Shown here: one piece after another, positions 1 to 7,410 of the stretch
Layout of the letters: each line of letters starts with the position of its first letter
Position numbering within the stretch: the stretch's first letter is position 1
Assembly (NCBI GenBank): GCA_001302245.1
Contig: LGYU01000020.1
Span: forward strand, 186,001-250,000
DNA from: Chitinophagaceae bacterium PMP191F
GTDB taxonomy: Bacteria > Bacteroidota > Bacteroidia > Chitinophagales > Chitinophagaceae
DNA length: 64,000 nt
Reading direction: 5' to 3'
The notes under the pieces: generated by a model
What the model saw: the letters and a program-made list of their open reading frames with translations, nothing else
Database searches by the model: none
Told to the model about the DNA's origin: nothing
Program-made: the position numbers and the translations under genes

Positions 1-356
1 CTGTGCAGCCGGGACTTAGCCTGGTATGCACTCCCGGTAATGATGTAGAGGCTACTACGGGCAAAGCAGCTTCCGGCGCCACGCTTATTTTATTTACCAC
101 TGGTCTTGGTACGCCAACAGGCAATCCTGTAGCACCTACTATAAAGATTGCCACCAATACAGGACTGGCCAAACGGATGCAGGATATTATTGATATAGAT
201 ACAGGTGGTATTATTACCGGTGAAAAAACGATTGAGAAAATGGGAGAAGAAATTCTCGATTTTTGTATCAGGGCTGCCAGCGGAGAAGTAATTCCAAAAG
301 CAGTATTGCTGGGACAGGATGATTTTATACCGTGGAAACGGGGAGTGTCGCTGTAA
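1..356 (+). CDS. UxaA-family sugar-acid dehydratase, C-terminal part (5' end outside window)
   Basis: Only the last 118 codons or so are present; the reading frame is open from the first base. The text matches the C-terminal half of the altronate/galactarate dehydratase family: a [12 protein letters not shown] stretch, then [12 protein letters not shown], then an acidic DIDTGGII segment and a C-terminal [14 protein letters not shown] tail. Family members are cytoplasmic, iron-dependent enzymes that dehydrate a sugar acid to its 2-keto-3-deoxy form. The family name points to altronate, but the three genes downstream form an oxidative deoxysugar route, and UxaA homologues are part of the Campylobacter jejuni L-fucose locus. 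L-fuconate (or a stereochemically similar 6-deoxy acid) is therefore the better substrate guess. That assignment is inference; the family is clear. Confidence 0.88.
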   Translation, partial: VQPGLSLVCTPGNDVEATTGKAASGATLILFTTGLGTPTGNPVAPTIKIATNTGLAKRMQDIIDIDTGGIITGEKTIEKMGEEILDFCIRAASGEVIPKAVLLGQDDFIPWKRGVSL

Positions 357-358
357 TG

Positions 359-573
359 CCGGGTTTAAGGTTTAAAGTTCTTCTGTTTTAGTTTTCTCTT
401 ATAAATGTTGAATCAATATCGTTAGTTAAGAGCTTTGATCCCGGCAGGTGTCCACACTCGTCGGGGATCCGTGCCGTGGCTGGTGCCTCACCGGTCACTA
501 ACTAAACGACATTAAATGTGGAATAATAAAAAGTTATCGAAGAGCGGAACCCGAAACATCAAACTTTAAACCC
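359..573. repeat. Inverted repeat flanking the uxaA-SDR spacer
   Basis: The spacer starts with CGGGTTTAAG (360-369) and nearly ends with TTTAAACCCG (564-573). The arms are complementary at 9 of 10 positions, and a weaker pairing extends inward (AAAGTTC near 374-380 against GAAC near 546). The 215-bp block between the arms contains the structured element at 420-508. It could be a small non-autonomous mobile element, or just another of the inverted-repeat spacers common in this window. No target-site duplication was recognised. Confidence 0.35.
420..508 (+). ncRNA. Candidate structured RNA element, three-way junction
   Basis: Three helices fold on the + strand. P1 pairs CGTTAGTTA (420-428) with TAACTAAACG (499-508), with one bulged A. 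P2 pairs GATCCC (437-442) with GGGATC (464-469) and has a small inner GTG/CAC helix with a TCCA loop. P3 is ten continuous pairs, 476-485 with 489-498, closed by the loop CCT. P3 contains two G-U pairs, which would be A-C mismatches on the other strand, so the fold favours + strand RNA. The core is visibly more GC-rich than its surroundings. It resembles no riboswitch I can name. It sits inside the presumed operon, 106 bases before the next start codon. Confidence 0.4.
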
Positions 574-614
574 GTAACTGAGAAAATAAAAGAAACATAC
601 TTAAACAGGAACTT

Positions 615-1379
615 ATGTTCAGACTAGACAATAAAATAGCAGCAGTAACAGGCGGTGGCAGTGGCATTGGCAGATCGGTATGTAAAGTGCTGGCACAACA
701 GGGGGCAATAGTACATGTGGTAGATGTGTCGGAGGTAAATGCAAAACAAACGCTGGAAGAAATTGCTGCGGCAGGCGGTAAAGGCGCTGCACATGCCTGC
801 AACGTGAGTAACCAGCAGCAGGTGCTGGAAGTTTTTAAAAACATTGGCAGGGTTGATATACTGGTCAATAATGCAGGTATTGCACATGTAGGGAATGTAG
901 AAAAAACATCAGAGGCCGATTTTCAGAAAGTGTTTGATGTAAATGTAAAAGGCGTATACAATTGTTTATATGCAGTAATACCGGTGATGAAACAACATGG
1001 AGGCGGGGTGATCACCAACCTGGCGTCTATTGCAGCTCATGTAGGTCTGACTGACCGTTTTGCATACAGCATGAGCAAAGGAGCAGTACATGCCATTACC
1101 TTGTCTGTAGCCCGAGATTATATTCATGACAACATCCGTTGCAACAGTATTTCGCCTGCGCGGGTACATACGCCTTTTGTGGATGGCTTTATTGCCAAAA
1201 ATTATCCGGGCAGGGAAAAAGAAATGTTTGAAAAATTATCGGCCTCGCAGCCTATCGGCCGTATGGGAACTACTGATGAAATTGCCCAACTCATCCTATA
1301 TTTATCTTCAGATGAGGCCTCTTTCATTACCGGCAGTGATTATGCTATTGATGGAGGATTTATTACGTTAAATAATTGA
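615..1379 (+). CDS. SDR oxidoreductase, likely 2-keto-3-deoxy-L-fuconate 4-dehydrogenase
   Basis: This is a 254-aa classical short-chain dehydrogenase. The nucleotide-binding motif TGGGSGIG is at residues 12-19, NNAG near 85, the active-site Ser near 138, and YSMSK at about 151-155, so the catalytic triad is intact. The C-terminus (ITGSDYAIDGGF) is typical of the family. Its neighbour is a 2,4-diketo-3-deoxy acid hydrolase; in the oxidative fucose and rhamnose pathways that enzyme is fed by an SDR oxidising C4 of the 2-keto-3-deoxy acid. I therefore assign this gene that NAD(P)-dependent step. The ATG at 615 is the only start that gives a normal N-terminus. The substrate is inferred from neighbours; SDR membership is certain. 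Confidence 0.8.
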   Translation: MFRLDNKIAAVTGGGSGIGRSVCKVLAQQGAIVHVVDVSEVNAKQTLEEIAAAGGKGAAHACNVSNQQQVLEVFKNIGRVDILVNNAGIAHVGNVEKTSEADFQKVFDVNVKGVYNCLYAVIPVMKQHGGGVITNLASIAAHVGLTDRFAYSMSKGAVHAITLSVARDYIHDNIRCNSISPARVHTPFVDGFIAKNYPGREKEMFEKLSASQPIGRMGTTDEIAQLILYLSSDEASFITGSDYAIDGGFITLNN

Positions 1380-1431
1380 TTGAATATAGTCCGCTGCATA
1401 GAACAGATGCGGCTGGAATAAAAAAGAAAGT

Positions 1432-2283
1432 ATGAAGCTTATTCGTTTTGGCGCAGCCGGCCAGGAAAAACCAGGCATTATTCTGAATGAACAATGGTAC
1501 GATGTATCAGCATTGGGAGAAGATTATAACGAGCAGTTTTTTGAAACCGGTGGGCTTGAAAGACTGGAGCAATTTGTAAAAAGCAATAGTGGTAAGCTGC
1601 CATCAGTGCCAGCCGGCACAAGGCTGGGGCCGCCGGTAGCGCGTCCGTCAAAAATTGTATGTATCGGGTTGAATTATGCAGATCATGCGCGGGAAACCAA
1701 TGCGGCCGTGCCTTCAGAACCGGTAGTGTTTATGAAAGCTACCAGTGCGCTGGTGGGTCCCAACGATAATATTGTTATTCCAAAGAATTCCAAAAAAACA
1801 GACTGGGAAGTTGAGCTGGCAGTAGTGATCGGTAAAAAAGCATCGTATGTAGAAGAAGCAGATGCATTGCAATATGTAGCTGGTTATTGTTTGCACAATG
1901 ATGTATCAGAAAGAGAATTCCAGATAGAACGCAATGGCACCTGGGACAAAGGAAAAGGCTGCGATACGTTTGCTCCTGTAGGCCCTTTCCTGGCTACGCA
2001 GGATGAGATAGCAGACATAAACAACCTGCGTTTGTGGCTTACTGTAAACGGAAAGAAAATGCAGGACGGCAATACCTCCAATTTTATATTCAGGATTCCT
2101 TACCTTGTACATTATGTAAGCCAGTTTATGAGTCTGTTACCCGGGGATATTATTTCTACAGGAACTCCGGCCGGTGTAGGACTGGGAATGAATCCACAGG
2201 TATACCTGCAGCCCGGTGATGTGGTAGAGCTGGGTATTGATGGATTGGGAACGTCGAAACAACAGGTGGTGGCTTATAAGTAA
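1432..2283 (+). CDS. FAH-family hydrolase, likely 2,4-diketo-3-deoxy-L-fuconate (or rhamnonate) hydrolase
   Basis: The 283-aa protein belongs to the fumarylacetoacetate hydrolase family. After a short N-terminal domain (residues 1-75) comes the catalytic fold, with CIGLNYADHARET, EPVVFMKATSALVGPND, DWEVELAVVIG (a metal-ligand Glu), a GKGCDTFAPVGP stretch and STGTPAGVGLG. These segments closely resemble hydrolases that split 2,4-diketo-3-deoxy-L-rhamnonate or -fuconate into pyruvate and L-lactate. The reaction would use the product of the preceding SDR. The lactate could feed the lutABC genes near 20 kb in this window, although those belong to another operon. The gap to the upstream gene is 52 bases, consistent with co-transcription. 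Confidence 0.85.
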   Translation: MKLIRFGAAGQEKPGIILNEQWYDVSALGEDYNEQFFETGGLERLEQFVKSNSGKLPSVPAGTRLGPPVARPSKIVCIGLNYADHARETNAAVPSEPVVFMKATSALVGPNDNIVIPKNSKKTDWEVELAVVIGKKASYVEEADALQYVAGYCLHNDVSEREFQIERNGTWDKGKGCDTFAPVGPFLATQDEIADINNLRLWLTVNGKKMQDGNTSNFIFRIPYLVHYVSQFMSLLPGDIISTGTPAGVGLGMNPQVYLQPGDVVELGIDGLGTSKQQVVAYK

Positions 2284-2395
2284 TCCGGAATCGCAGTACG
2301 GAAGCCGGAGGTCTTGAGGGAACCTGAATTTTGATACTTCATACCTCAGACTTCTGATTTCAATCACAAAATCACAACATTCCCAAATCAACATT

Positions 2396-3181
2396 ATGGA
2401 TCTGCATTTAAAAGATAAGGTCATTATAGTATCAGGTGGTGCCAAGGGCATTGGAGAAGGAATTGTAGATGTGCTGGCAGCAGAAGGAGCGGTGCCTGTG
2501 ATCATTGGAAGAAATGAAGCAGACAATAAAAAGACTGCTGATGCCATCATCGCCAGCGGAGGCAAAGCCGGTTATGTAACTGCAGAGCTATCTGATCCCG
2601 GTGAATGTGCCCGGGCGATAGAGGAAGTGCTGGAGCGTTACAAAGCTATAGACGGCCTGGTGAACAATGCAGGTGTAAATGATGGAGTAGGGCTGGAAAA
2701 GAATGGCGGTTATGAAGCATTTGTAGCATCACTGCACAAAAACCTGGTACATTACTACCTGCTGGTGCACCATGCATTGCCTGCGTTGAAGAAATCAAAA
2801 GGGGCCATTATAAATATCGGATCAAAGGTGGCAGATACCGGTCAGGGTGGAACTTCAGCGTATGCAGCCTCCAACGGAGGGCGCAATGCACTTACACGTG
2901 AATGGGCCGTTGAACTATTGCCTTACGGCATTCGTGTAAACGCTGTAATTGTGGCGGAGTGCTATACACCGTTGTATGATAAATGGATCAAAACCTTGCC
3001 TGGTCCTGAAGAAAAACTAAAATCCATTACCTCCAAAATACCCCTGGAACAGCGTATGACCACCGCAGAAGAAATTGCCAATGCAGTAGTGTTCCTGTTA
3101 TCTGACAGGTCCAGTCACACTACCGGACAGATTGTGTATGTGGATGGCGGGTATACGCACCTGGACAGGGCTATTTCGTAA
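2396..3181 (+). CDS. SDR oxidoreductase, putative L-fucose dehydrogenase, with Asn in place of the catalytic Lys
   Basis: A 261-aa SDR with the cofactor motif SGGAKGIGEG at the N-terminus, NNAG in mid-protein and a C-terminal TTGQIVYVDGGYTHLDRAIS. Its place beside a dehydratase, a C4 dehydrogenase and a diketo-acid hydrolase suggests the entry step, oxidation of L-fucose (or a related aldose) to the lactone. The active-site Tyr is Y156, but the usual Lys four residues later is Asn: the text reads YAASNGG, so N160 stands where YxxxK is expected. The other SDRs in this window keep the Lys. The rest of the protein looks intact, so this is more likely a subfamily trait than decay. Substrate is inferred, moderate confidence. 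Confidence 0.72.
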   Translation: MDLHLKDKVIIVSGGAKGIGEGIVDVLAAEGAVPVIIGRNEADNKKTADAIIASGGKAGYVTAELSDPGECARAIEEVLERYKAIDGLVNNAGVNDGVGLEKNGGYEAFVASLHKNLVHYYLLVHHALPALKKSKGAIINIGSKVADTGQGGTSAYAASNGGRNALTREWAVELLPYGIRVNAVIVAECYTPLYDKWIKTLPGPEEKLKSITSKIPLEQRMTTAEEIANAVVFLLSDRSSHTTGQIVYVDGGYTHLDRAIS

Positions 3182-3253
3182 AGTTTGAGAAGTCTGCAAT
3201 GTTTAGTTATATTAAGTAAGCCGGCATGTAAAGTGCCGGCTTTTTGTATTTTG
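3146..3253 (+). repeat. Direct repeat, copy A: end of SDR gene plus terminator
   Basis: This copy covers the last dozen codons of the SDR gene and its terminator. Copy B is at 4600-4722. Shared blocks include GGTATACGCA, GGCTATTTCGTAAA, AGAAGTCTGCAATGTTTAG and the whole terminator stem. The copies differ by point changes and by a short insertion after the stop codon. Confidence 0.8.
3218..3245 (+). terminator. Intrinsic terminator of the deoxysugar operon
   Basis: AAGCCGGCA (3218-3226) pairs perfectly with TGCCGGCTT (3234-3242) around a 7-base loop, followed by a run of T. It lies 36 bases after the SDR stop codon. Confidence 0.85.
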
Positions 3254-3677
3254 TGTGCATGATGCAGTAGATCACAAAGAATGCCTGTTTCAGAAGGCCT
3301 TGGGTAAAATATTACAATTATCTGTTTGGTTATTGTGCTACGAGGCATCCCCCGAAATACTTACAGTTTGCGTTATCTGTTTGGAAAAGATGTAATCAGT
3401 TGAATAATAAAATCCTGTTATAAATGCGTATAAAAAAAATTCATTACCCCCGGTTGCTTTCTTTTTTTTGTAGTACGTAAAGACCATGCGGGTTTTTTGC
3501 AAAAGCTGGATCTGTTAATCATGGTGAGAAACTCTGGTCCGATCCGGCGTAATCAGTAGTTGTAAAAGACGGGCATGTAAATAATGAAGGCATTATTGAT
3601 ACACTTCGGTAAGCATTTATATAAGCTATAACCCTTCTTGGTTTGTAATGATAATATACGAACATGCTAATCTGCCA
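3254..3677. other. Spacer without recognisable genes
   Basis: About 420 bases of AT-rich sequence with homopolymer runs (for example near 3430-3475) and no convincing reading frame. Small matching words such as TCCGATCCGG near 3540 form no stable hairpin that I can support. The region lies between the two copies of the duplicated gene end and is downstream of the - strand gene at 3678. Confidence 0.4.
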
Positions 3678-4361
3678 TCAACCAGACCATAACAGGATTC
3701 TATGAGAATGACCATTGTTAAAAAAGGATAATCTGAAAGCCGTAGAGGTATATACCGAATTCAATATCTTATACTTGCTGATTAATGGCACACATGCCTT
3801 TTTGTGTTTGCTGCGTATAGCGGTACGTCTTCTTTTCTTACATCTGAGTTGTATTGTTTTCTGCACTACCGGCTCCTGGTATACTGTAGTGCTCTGTTGT
3901 ACTACTTCGTATTGAATATCACTGTGGAAACCTATACTATGCAGGTATTGCCATAAAGCAGCAGTAAGTTCTTCATTCGTAACGATATTGTCTTTTAACA
4001 GTCTGCTGCCTACGCCTGCCAGTCTGCGATAGAGACTGTGCAGTTTCCATCCTTCCGGCAATTGGCGATATACAGCAGCTGCAATGGAGGCTGCCCGGCC
4101 CATATTGGCAGCAAACTGCATTGTTTTCTTAAATTGTACTGACTCTTTTACACGCTTGCCGGTTAACGAACTTATACTACGACAGATGTACGCACCATTC
4201 AACCTATAAAGTGTCAGGCCGTGTCTGCGTAACATTCCGGTCCGGAAAATATATACAGAACTGGGTGATATTGTATAACTATCCTGCATTTCACTTATGG
4301 CATGGCGTTGTTCCTTTCGTGAATTTAGTTCACTGTATCTTATCTTCCTGAACAACTTCAT
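3678..4361 (-). CDS. Conserved Bacteroidota protein of unknown function
   Basis: The predicted protein has 227 residues, is basic, and lacks a signal peptide or membrane segment. Its middle (about residues 60-125) contains a GKRVKESVQFKKTMQFAANM segment followed by GRAASIAAAVYRQLP and LYRRLAGVG. I recognise this pattern as recurrent in Bacteroidota hypothetical proteins, often written GKRVKTDPxF...MxYAxxLGRAS...VYR, but know no function for it. The C-terminal hundred residues are rich in Lys and Arg and look less conserved. The gene stands alone on the - strand between two copies of a duplicated gene end, so it may have arrived with, or caused, that rearrangement. The start at 4361 is the first ATG and was kept. 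Confidence 0.62.
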   Translation of the reverse strand: MKLFRKIRYSELNSRKEQRHAISEMQDSYTISPSSVYIFRTGMLRRHGLTLYRLNGAYICRSISSLTGKRVKESVQFKKTMQFAANMGRAASIAAAVYRQLPEGWKLHSLYRRLAGVGSRLLKDNIVTNEELTAALWQYLHSIGFHSDIQYEVVQQSTTVYQEPVVQKTIQLRCKKRRRTAIRSKHKKACVPLISKYKILNSVYTSTAFRLSFFNNGHSHRILLWSG

Positions 4362-4599
4362 CTTTTAACCAATAATTGGCGCCTTGTCATCAGGATGTTG
4401 CCTCCATTATAAAATGTTACTAATTCGTTGATTATAATATATTCATAAGGTGTTGACAGGAGTATGCTCCGTATCTTCCTGCATATTTACAGGGGGTTAA
4501 AGCGTAGAACCTAAGGGTTATGACGCAGGAAAGATCAAAGGAAACCGTAGAATGGCAGGGGAGAAAACAATAAATGCCCGGTAAATGCTTTCAATAGTA

Positions 4600-4722
4600 G
4601 GGGGGTATACGCATCTGGACATGGCTATTTCGTAAAAGCTGGGAAGCTGAGACGTTTAGAAGTCTGCAATGTTTAGTTATATTTATTAAGCCGGCATGTA
4701 ATGTGCCGGCTTTTTTATTTTG
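4600..4722 (+). repeat. Direct repeat, copy B: degenerate SDR gene end plus terminator
   Basis: This block repeats the 3' end of the SDR gene at 2396-3181 and its terminator, 1.45 kb further on, with no coding sequence in front. It starts at GGGGGTATACGCATCTGGAC and ends in the T-run of the second terminator. Substitutions and an extra segment around 4638-4655 show that the copies have drifted, so the event is not recent. Confidence 0.78.
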
Positions 4723-4991
4723 GATAAGCAATATGTAGATTGTAAATGGTGATTACACTTACAGATTTCAACAATACTTATTTCCCTGCCTATCATTTTT
4801 TGGGAATGAATATTCCATTTAAAGAGTATTCTGTCATATTTCTGCTTGGTGCCTTGCTTGTTTAACAATTCATGGCCACTATAAAGAGAAGTTTTTATCA
4901 GATTACGTTCAATAATTGGCAAAGCCTTCTTAATATTCAACCCTTGATTAGATTTTATTGTACAATTAATCATGAATTTCTTTCCATTCAA
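4686..4991 (-). CDS. Doubtful small open reading frame
   Basis: The frame encodes 101 residues of no family I recognise, for example NLIKTSLYSGHELLNKQGTK in the middle. It has no signal peptide and no membrane segment. Against it: its last ten codons are read backwards through the duplicated terminator stem (4688-4712), which is unlikely for a conserved protein, and the region is AT-rich. In favour: the middle has a protein-like residue mix and no other gene occupies the stretch. It may be a remnant of a gene disturbed by the duplication. Confidence 0.25.
   Translation of the reverse strand: MNGKKFMINCTIKSNQGLNIKKALPIIERNLIKTSLYSGHELLNKQGTKQKYDRILFKWNIHSQKMIGREISIVEICKCNHHLQSTYCLSKIKKPAHYMPA
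4688..4715 (+). terminator. Second copy of the deoxysugar-operon terminator
   Basis: AAGCCGGCA (4688-4696) pairs with TGCCGGCTT (4704-4712), then six or more T. The stem is identical to the copy at 3218; only the loop differs. No + strand gene precedes it. Confidence 0.7.
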
Positions 4992-5118
4992 TGCATTTTT
5001 ATTGTAAGTAGGTGTATTTGATATAGGTTAATCGGGCAGATTGGCGTAGATATCAGATGTACTGTCTTTATATTGCTAGTCTGTTTATATTTTAAATAGC
5101 CATTGTTGCATAAATCCC

Positions 5119-6138
5119 TCAACTATCCGCAGTAGATGCCCTCTCAATCAGTTTTGATGGCAATATGATCTTCTTTTCATTGGGTAGCAATAGTTTCTTT
5201 TCAATCATCTTAAAAAGAATAGTAGCAGATTCGCGGCCAATTTCATAAGCGGGTTGTACAATGCTGGACAATGGCGGATGGAACAATGCCGCTGCCCGTA
5301 GATTGGAAAAACTGATCACCTTCAGATCCTGGGGAATGGATAGGTTCAATTCATGACAAACCTCGTATGTGTTTACTGCCAGTTTTTCAATGGCAGCAAA
5401 AATACCGTCAGGTCGTTCTTTTTTATTGCGGAGCAGTTTGCGGATCACCTGTTGATTCTGCGCATCATTGGTACTGCATTCTATAAACAACGGCTTTTGT
5501 TTGGGCTGGTATTTACCAATTGCGTTCTGGTAACCGGTACCACGACGGATGGCAATAGAGCTTTCTCCTGCCGGATACAGGTAAGCAACCCGGTTACAGC
5601 CCTTTTTGATAAGATGTTCTGTTGCCCGGTAGCCCATTTCTGCATCGTCGGTAATGATCATCGGTACATCTTCAATGGTTTCACATACCCTGTCGAACAG
5701 CACAATGGGAATACCGGCCTGCCGGTAAGCTTCCAGATGCCCGAATGAAGAAGTGGTATTGGAAAGGGATAACATCAGTCCGTCTACCCGGCCATTGCGC
5801 AGCAGTTGCAGAATATCCCGCTCCTTTTTGAAATCTTCATGGGTAAGATAGATCAGTACATGATAGCCTTTGGTGGGCGCTACTGACTCAATGCCATTGA
5901 TCACCTGTGAAAAGAAATTGTTCTCTACTTCGGGTACAATAACGGCAATTGTTTTGCTTTTGTTCTGTCGCAGGCTACTGGCATGCGGATTGGGCTGAAA
6001 CCCCAGTTGTTCTGCCAGGGCCCGCACACGTTCTTTGGTTTCCTTACCAATTTCATGACTATCACGCAATGCCCGCGACACAGTTGAAACGGCGAGGTTC
6101 AGTTCTTTTGCTAATCGTTTTAAGTTCACATTATCCAT
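5119..6138 (-). CDS. LacI-family transcriptional regulator of the hexuronate genes
   Basis: The 339-aa protein has an N-terminal LacI helix-turn-helix (residues about 4-50, with LAKELNLAVSTVSRALRDS) and a hinge with NPHASSLRQNKSKTIAVIVP. A periplasmic-binding-protein-like effector domain reaches the C-terminus. It is transcribed away from the SDR-uxuA-kduD-kduI row, the standard layout of a local regulator. A pseudo-palindrome with a central CG at 6237-6248, in the shared 252-base spacer, is a candidate operator. The effector is not readable from the sequence; a uronate or 2-keto-3-deoxygluconate is the natural guess. Family assignment is certain, target set inferred. Confidence 0.93.
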   Translation of the reverse strand: MDNVNLKRLAKELNLAVSTVSRALRDSHEIGKETKERVRALAEQLGFQPNPHASSLRQNKSKTIAVIVPEVENNFFSQVINGIESVAPTKGYHVLIYLTHEDFKKERDILQLLRNGRVDGLMLSLSNTTSSFGHLEAYRQAGIPIVLFDRVCETIEDVPMIITDDAEMGYRATEHLIKKGCNRVAYLYPAGESSIAIRRGTGYQNAIGKYQPKQKPLFIECSTNDAQNQQVIRKLLRNKKERPDGIFAAIEKLAVNTYEVCHELNLSIPQDLKVISFSNLRAAALFHPPLSSIVQPAYEIGRESATILFKMIEKKLLLPNEKKIILPSKLIERASTADS

Positions 6139-6153
6139 TAAACACAGATTTCT

Positions 6154-6229
6154 CGGATTGTAATACAGGGATTTTGCGGATTGGTAAAAGATTTACTTTC
6201 TGTGAAATCCTCCTTAATCCTGTAATCCG
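6154..6229. repeat. Imperfect inverted repeat in the LacI/uxuB spacer
   Basis: CGGATTGTAATACAGGGATT (6154-6173) is partly complementary to AATCCTGTAATCCG (6216-6229). It belongs to the recurring kind of spacer hairpin seen across the window. A role in regulation is possible but not shown. Confidence 0.5.
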
Positions 6230-6236
6230 CGCTTAC

Positions 6237-6248
6237 GTAATCGTTTGC
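6237..6248. promoter_or_regulatory. Candidate LacI-type operator
   Basis: GTAATCGTTTGC is a pseudo-palindrome around a central CG. It fits the general LacI/GalR half-site pattern TAAnCGnTTA at most positions and lies between the divergent LacI gene and the first target gene. The overlapping TTACGTAA (6233-6240) is a perfect palindrome. Confidence 0.38.
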
Positions 6249-6390
6249 GCAGAAATTTACGAATGAAACTGCACCCGGCGGGAAAAAAAATACCAATTTG
6301 TGCTGTTTTTCACAATCATCTTGTTTATCATATCTTCAAATGAACCTATCCCGCGATAATACATTGCTGAAAAAGCGGGTTTTTACAACT

Positions 6391-7206
6391 ATGAAAGAGA
6401 AAAAACTGGCCGGAAAAGTGATCGTGGTAACCGGGGCTACCGGTATACTGGGCTATTCTTTTAATAAGGCGCTGGCAAAGCAGGGGGCTATTGTAGGCAT
6501 TATGGGACGCAATGCGATCGTAGCCGAAGAGCGTGCTGCTGAGATCAATGCCGCAGGCGGACAGGCTATTGCACTGGTGACGGATGTTCTGAACGAACAG
6601 CAATTACAAACGTCGCGTGATATGCTGCTGGAACGCTATGGTAAAATTGATGGCCTGGTAAATGCTGCCGGGGGTAATATGCCCAAAGCGGTAGTGCAGC
6701 CCGCAGATGATATTTTTCAACTGGATATGGATGCCCTGCGTAAAGTACTCGACCTGAACCTGTTTGGAACTTTACTGCCTACACAGGTATTTGGTGCTGC
6801 TATTGTGCATACTGCCGGTAGGGGAAGTATTGTAAATATTTCATCGGTTTCTGCTCATGCAGCTTTGACAAGAGTACTGGGATATAGCCTGGCCAAGTCT
6901 TCTATTGAAGGCTATACCAGGTGGTTTGCTGTGGAACTGGCCAATCGCTATAAAGATGCATTGCGAATGAATGCTATCGTGCCTGGCTTTTTCCTTACCG
7001 AACAGAACAGGGCATTGCTCACCAATGAAGATGGTTCCTATACAGCACGTGGTAATTCCGTGATCAACCAGACTCCTTTTAAACGTTTTGGTCGTCCTGA
7101 TGAATTGACCGGTGCACTGACCTGGTTGCTGAGCGATGATGCTTCTTTCGTAAATGGCACATCTGTTATGATTGATGGAGGATTTTTGGCGTTTAGCGGA
7201 GTTTAA
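6391..7206 (+). CDS. SDR-type D-mannonate oxidoreductase (fructuronate reductase)
   Basis: A 271-aa SDR. VIVVTGATGILGYS is the cofactor motif near residues 10-24, VNAAGG replaces NNAG, YSLAK gives the Tyr and Lys, and the end is VNGTSVMIDGGFLAFSG. NAAGG and the GILGY turn are typical of the SDR mannonate oxidoreductases such as Bacillus subtilis YjmF, which also neighbours uxuA. The enzyme would interconvert D-fructuronate and D-mannonate in the cytoplasm, supplying the UxuA encoded next. The frame is open from 6298, but the ATG at 6391 gives the normal N-terminus MKEKKLAGKVIVV, and the extra upstream residues look unrelated to the family. It is the first gene after the divergent regulator. 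Confidence 0.82.
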   Translation: MKEKKLAGKVIVVTGATGILGYSFNKALAKQGAIVGIMGRNAIVAEERAAEINAAGGQAIALVTDVLNEQQLQTSRDMLLERYGKIDGLVNAAGGNMPKAVVQPADDIFQLDMDALRKVLDLNLFGTLLPTQVFGAAIVHTAGRGSIVNISSVSAHAALTRVLGYSLAKSSIEGYTRWFAVELANRYKDALRMNAIVPGFFLTEQNRALLTNEDGSYTARGNSVINQTPFKRFGRPDELTGALTWLLSDDASFVNGTSVMIDGGFLAFSGV

Positions 7207-7368
7207 TTTGAAAATTTGATAATAGAGTGGTGGATGGTTTGACGGTTTGATTGTTTGATGGCTTTATTAGCTTGTTGCTTGAAACTTACTGCTCAAAGTT
7301 CATGGCTTGTAGCTTTAAAATACGGCAGCAACTACTCACTATTGATCATTCACAATAATCAGTGATCC
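7204..7368. repeat. Dispersed spacer repeat, copy 1 (with 19611-19758)
   Basis: The block shares, in the same order, TAATTTGAAAATTTG, GAGTGGT.GATGGTTTGA, TTTGATGGCT.TATTAGCT, TAGCTTT.AAATA, GGCAGC.ACTACTC and CACAATAATCAG with 19611-19758. Both copies follow a + strand gene and lie before the next gene of the same pathway. The 5' half contains words complementary to the 3' half, so a loose hairpin is possible. Confidence 0.7.
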
Positions 7369-7410
7369 TTAAACTTTATACTTTTAAAACTAAAAACATA
7401 CAACGTATAC

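Noticed and set aside
3146-4722. Insertion sequence between the duplicated terminators
   Set aside because: No transposase motif, no terminal inverted repeats at the repeat edges and no short target-site duplication; described as a duplication instead.
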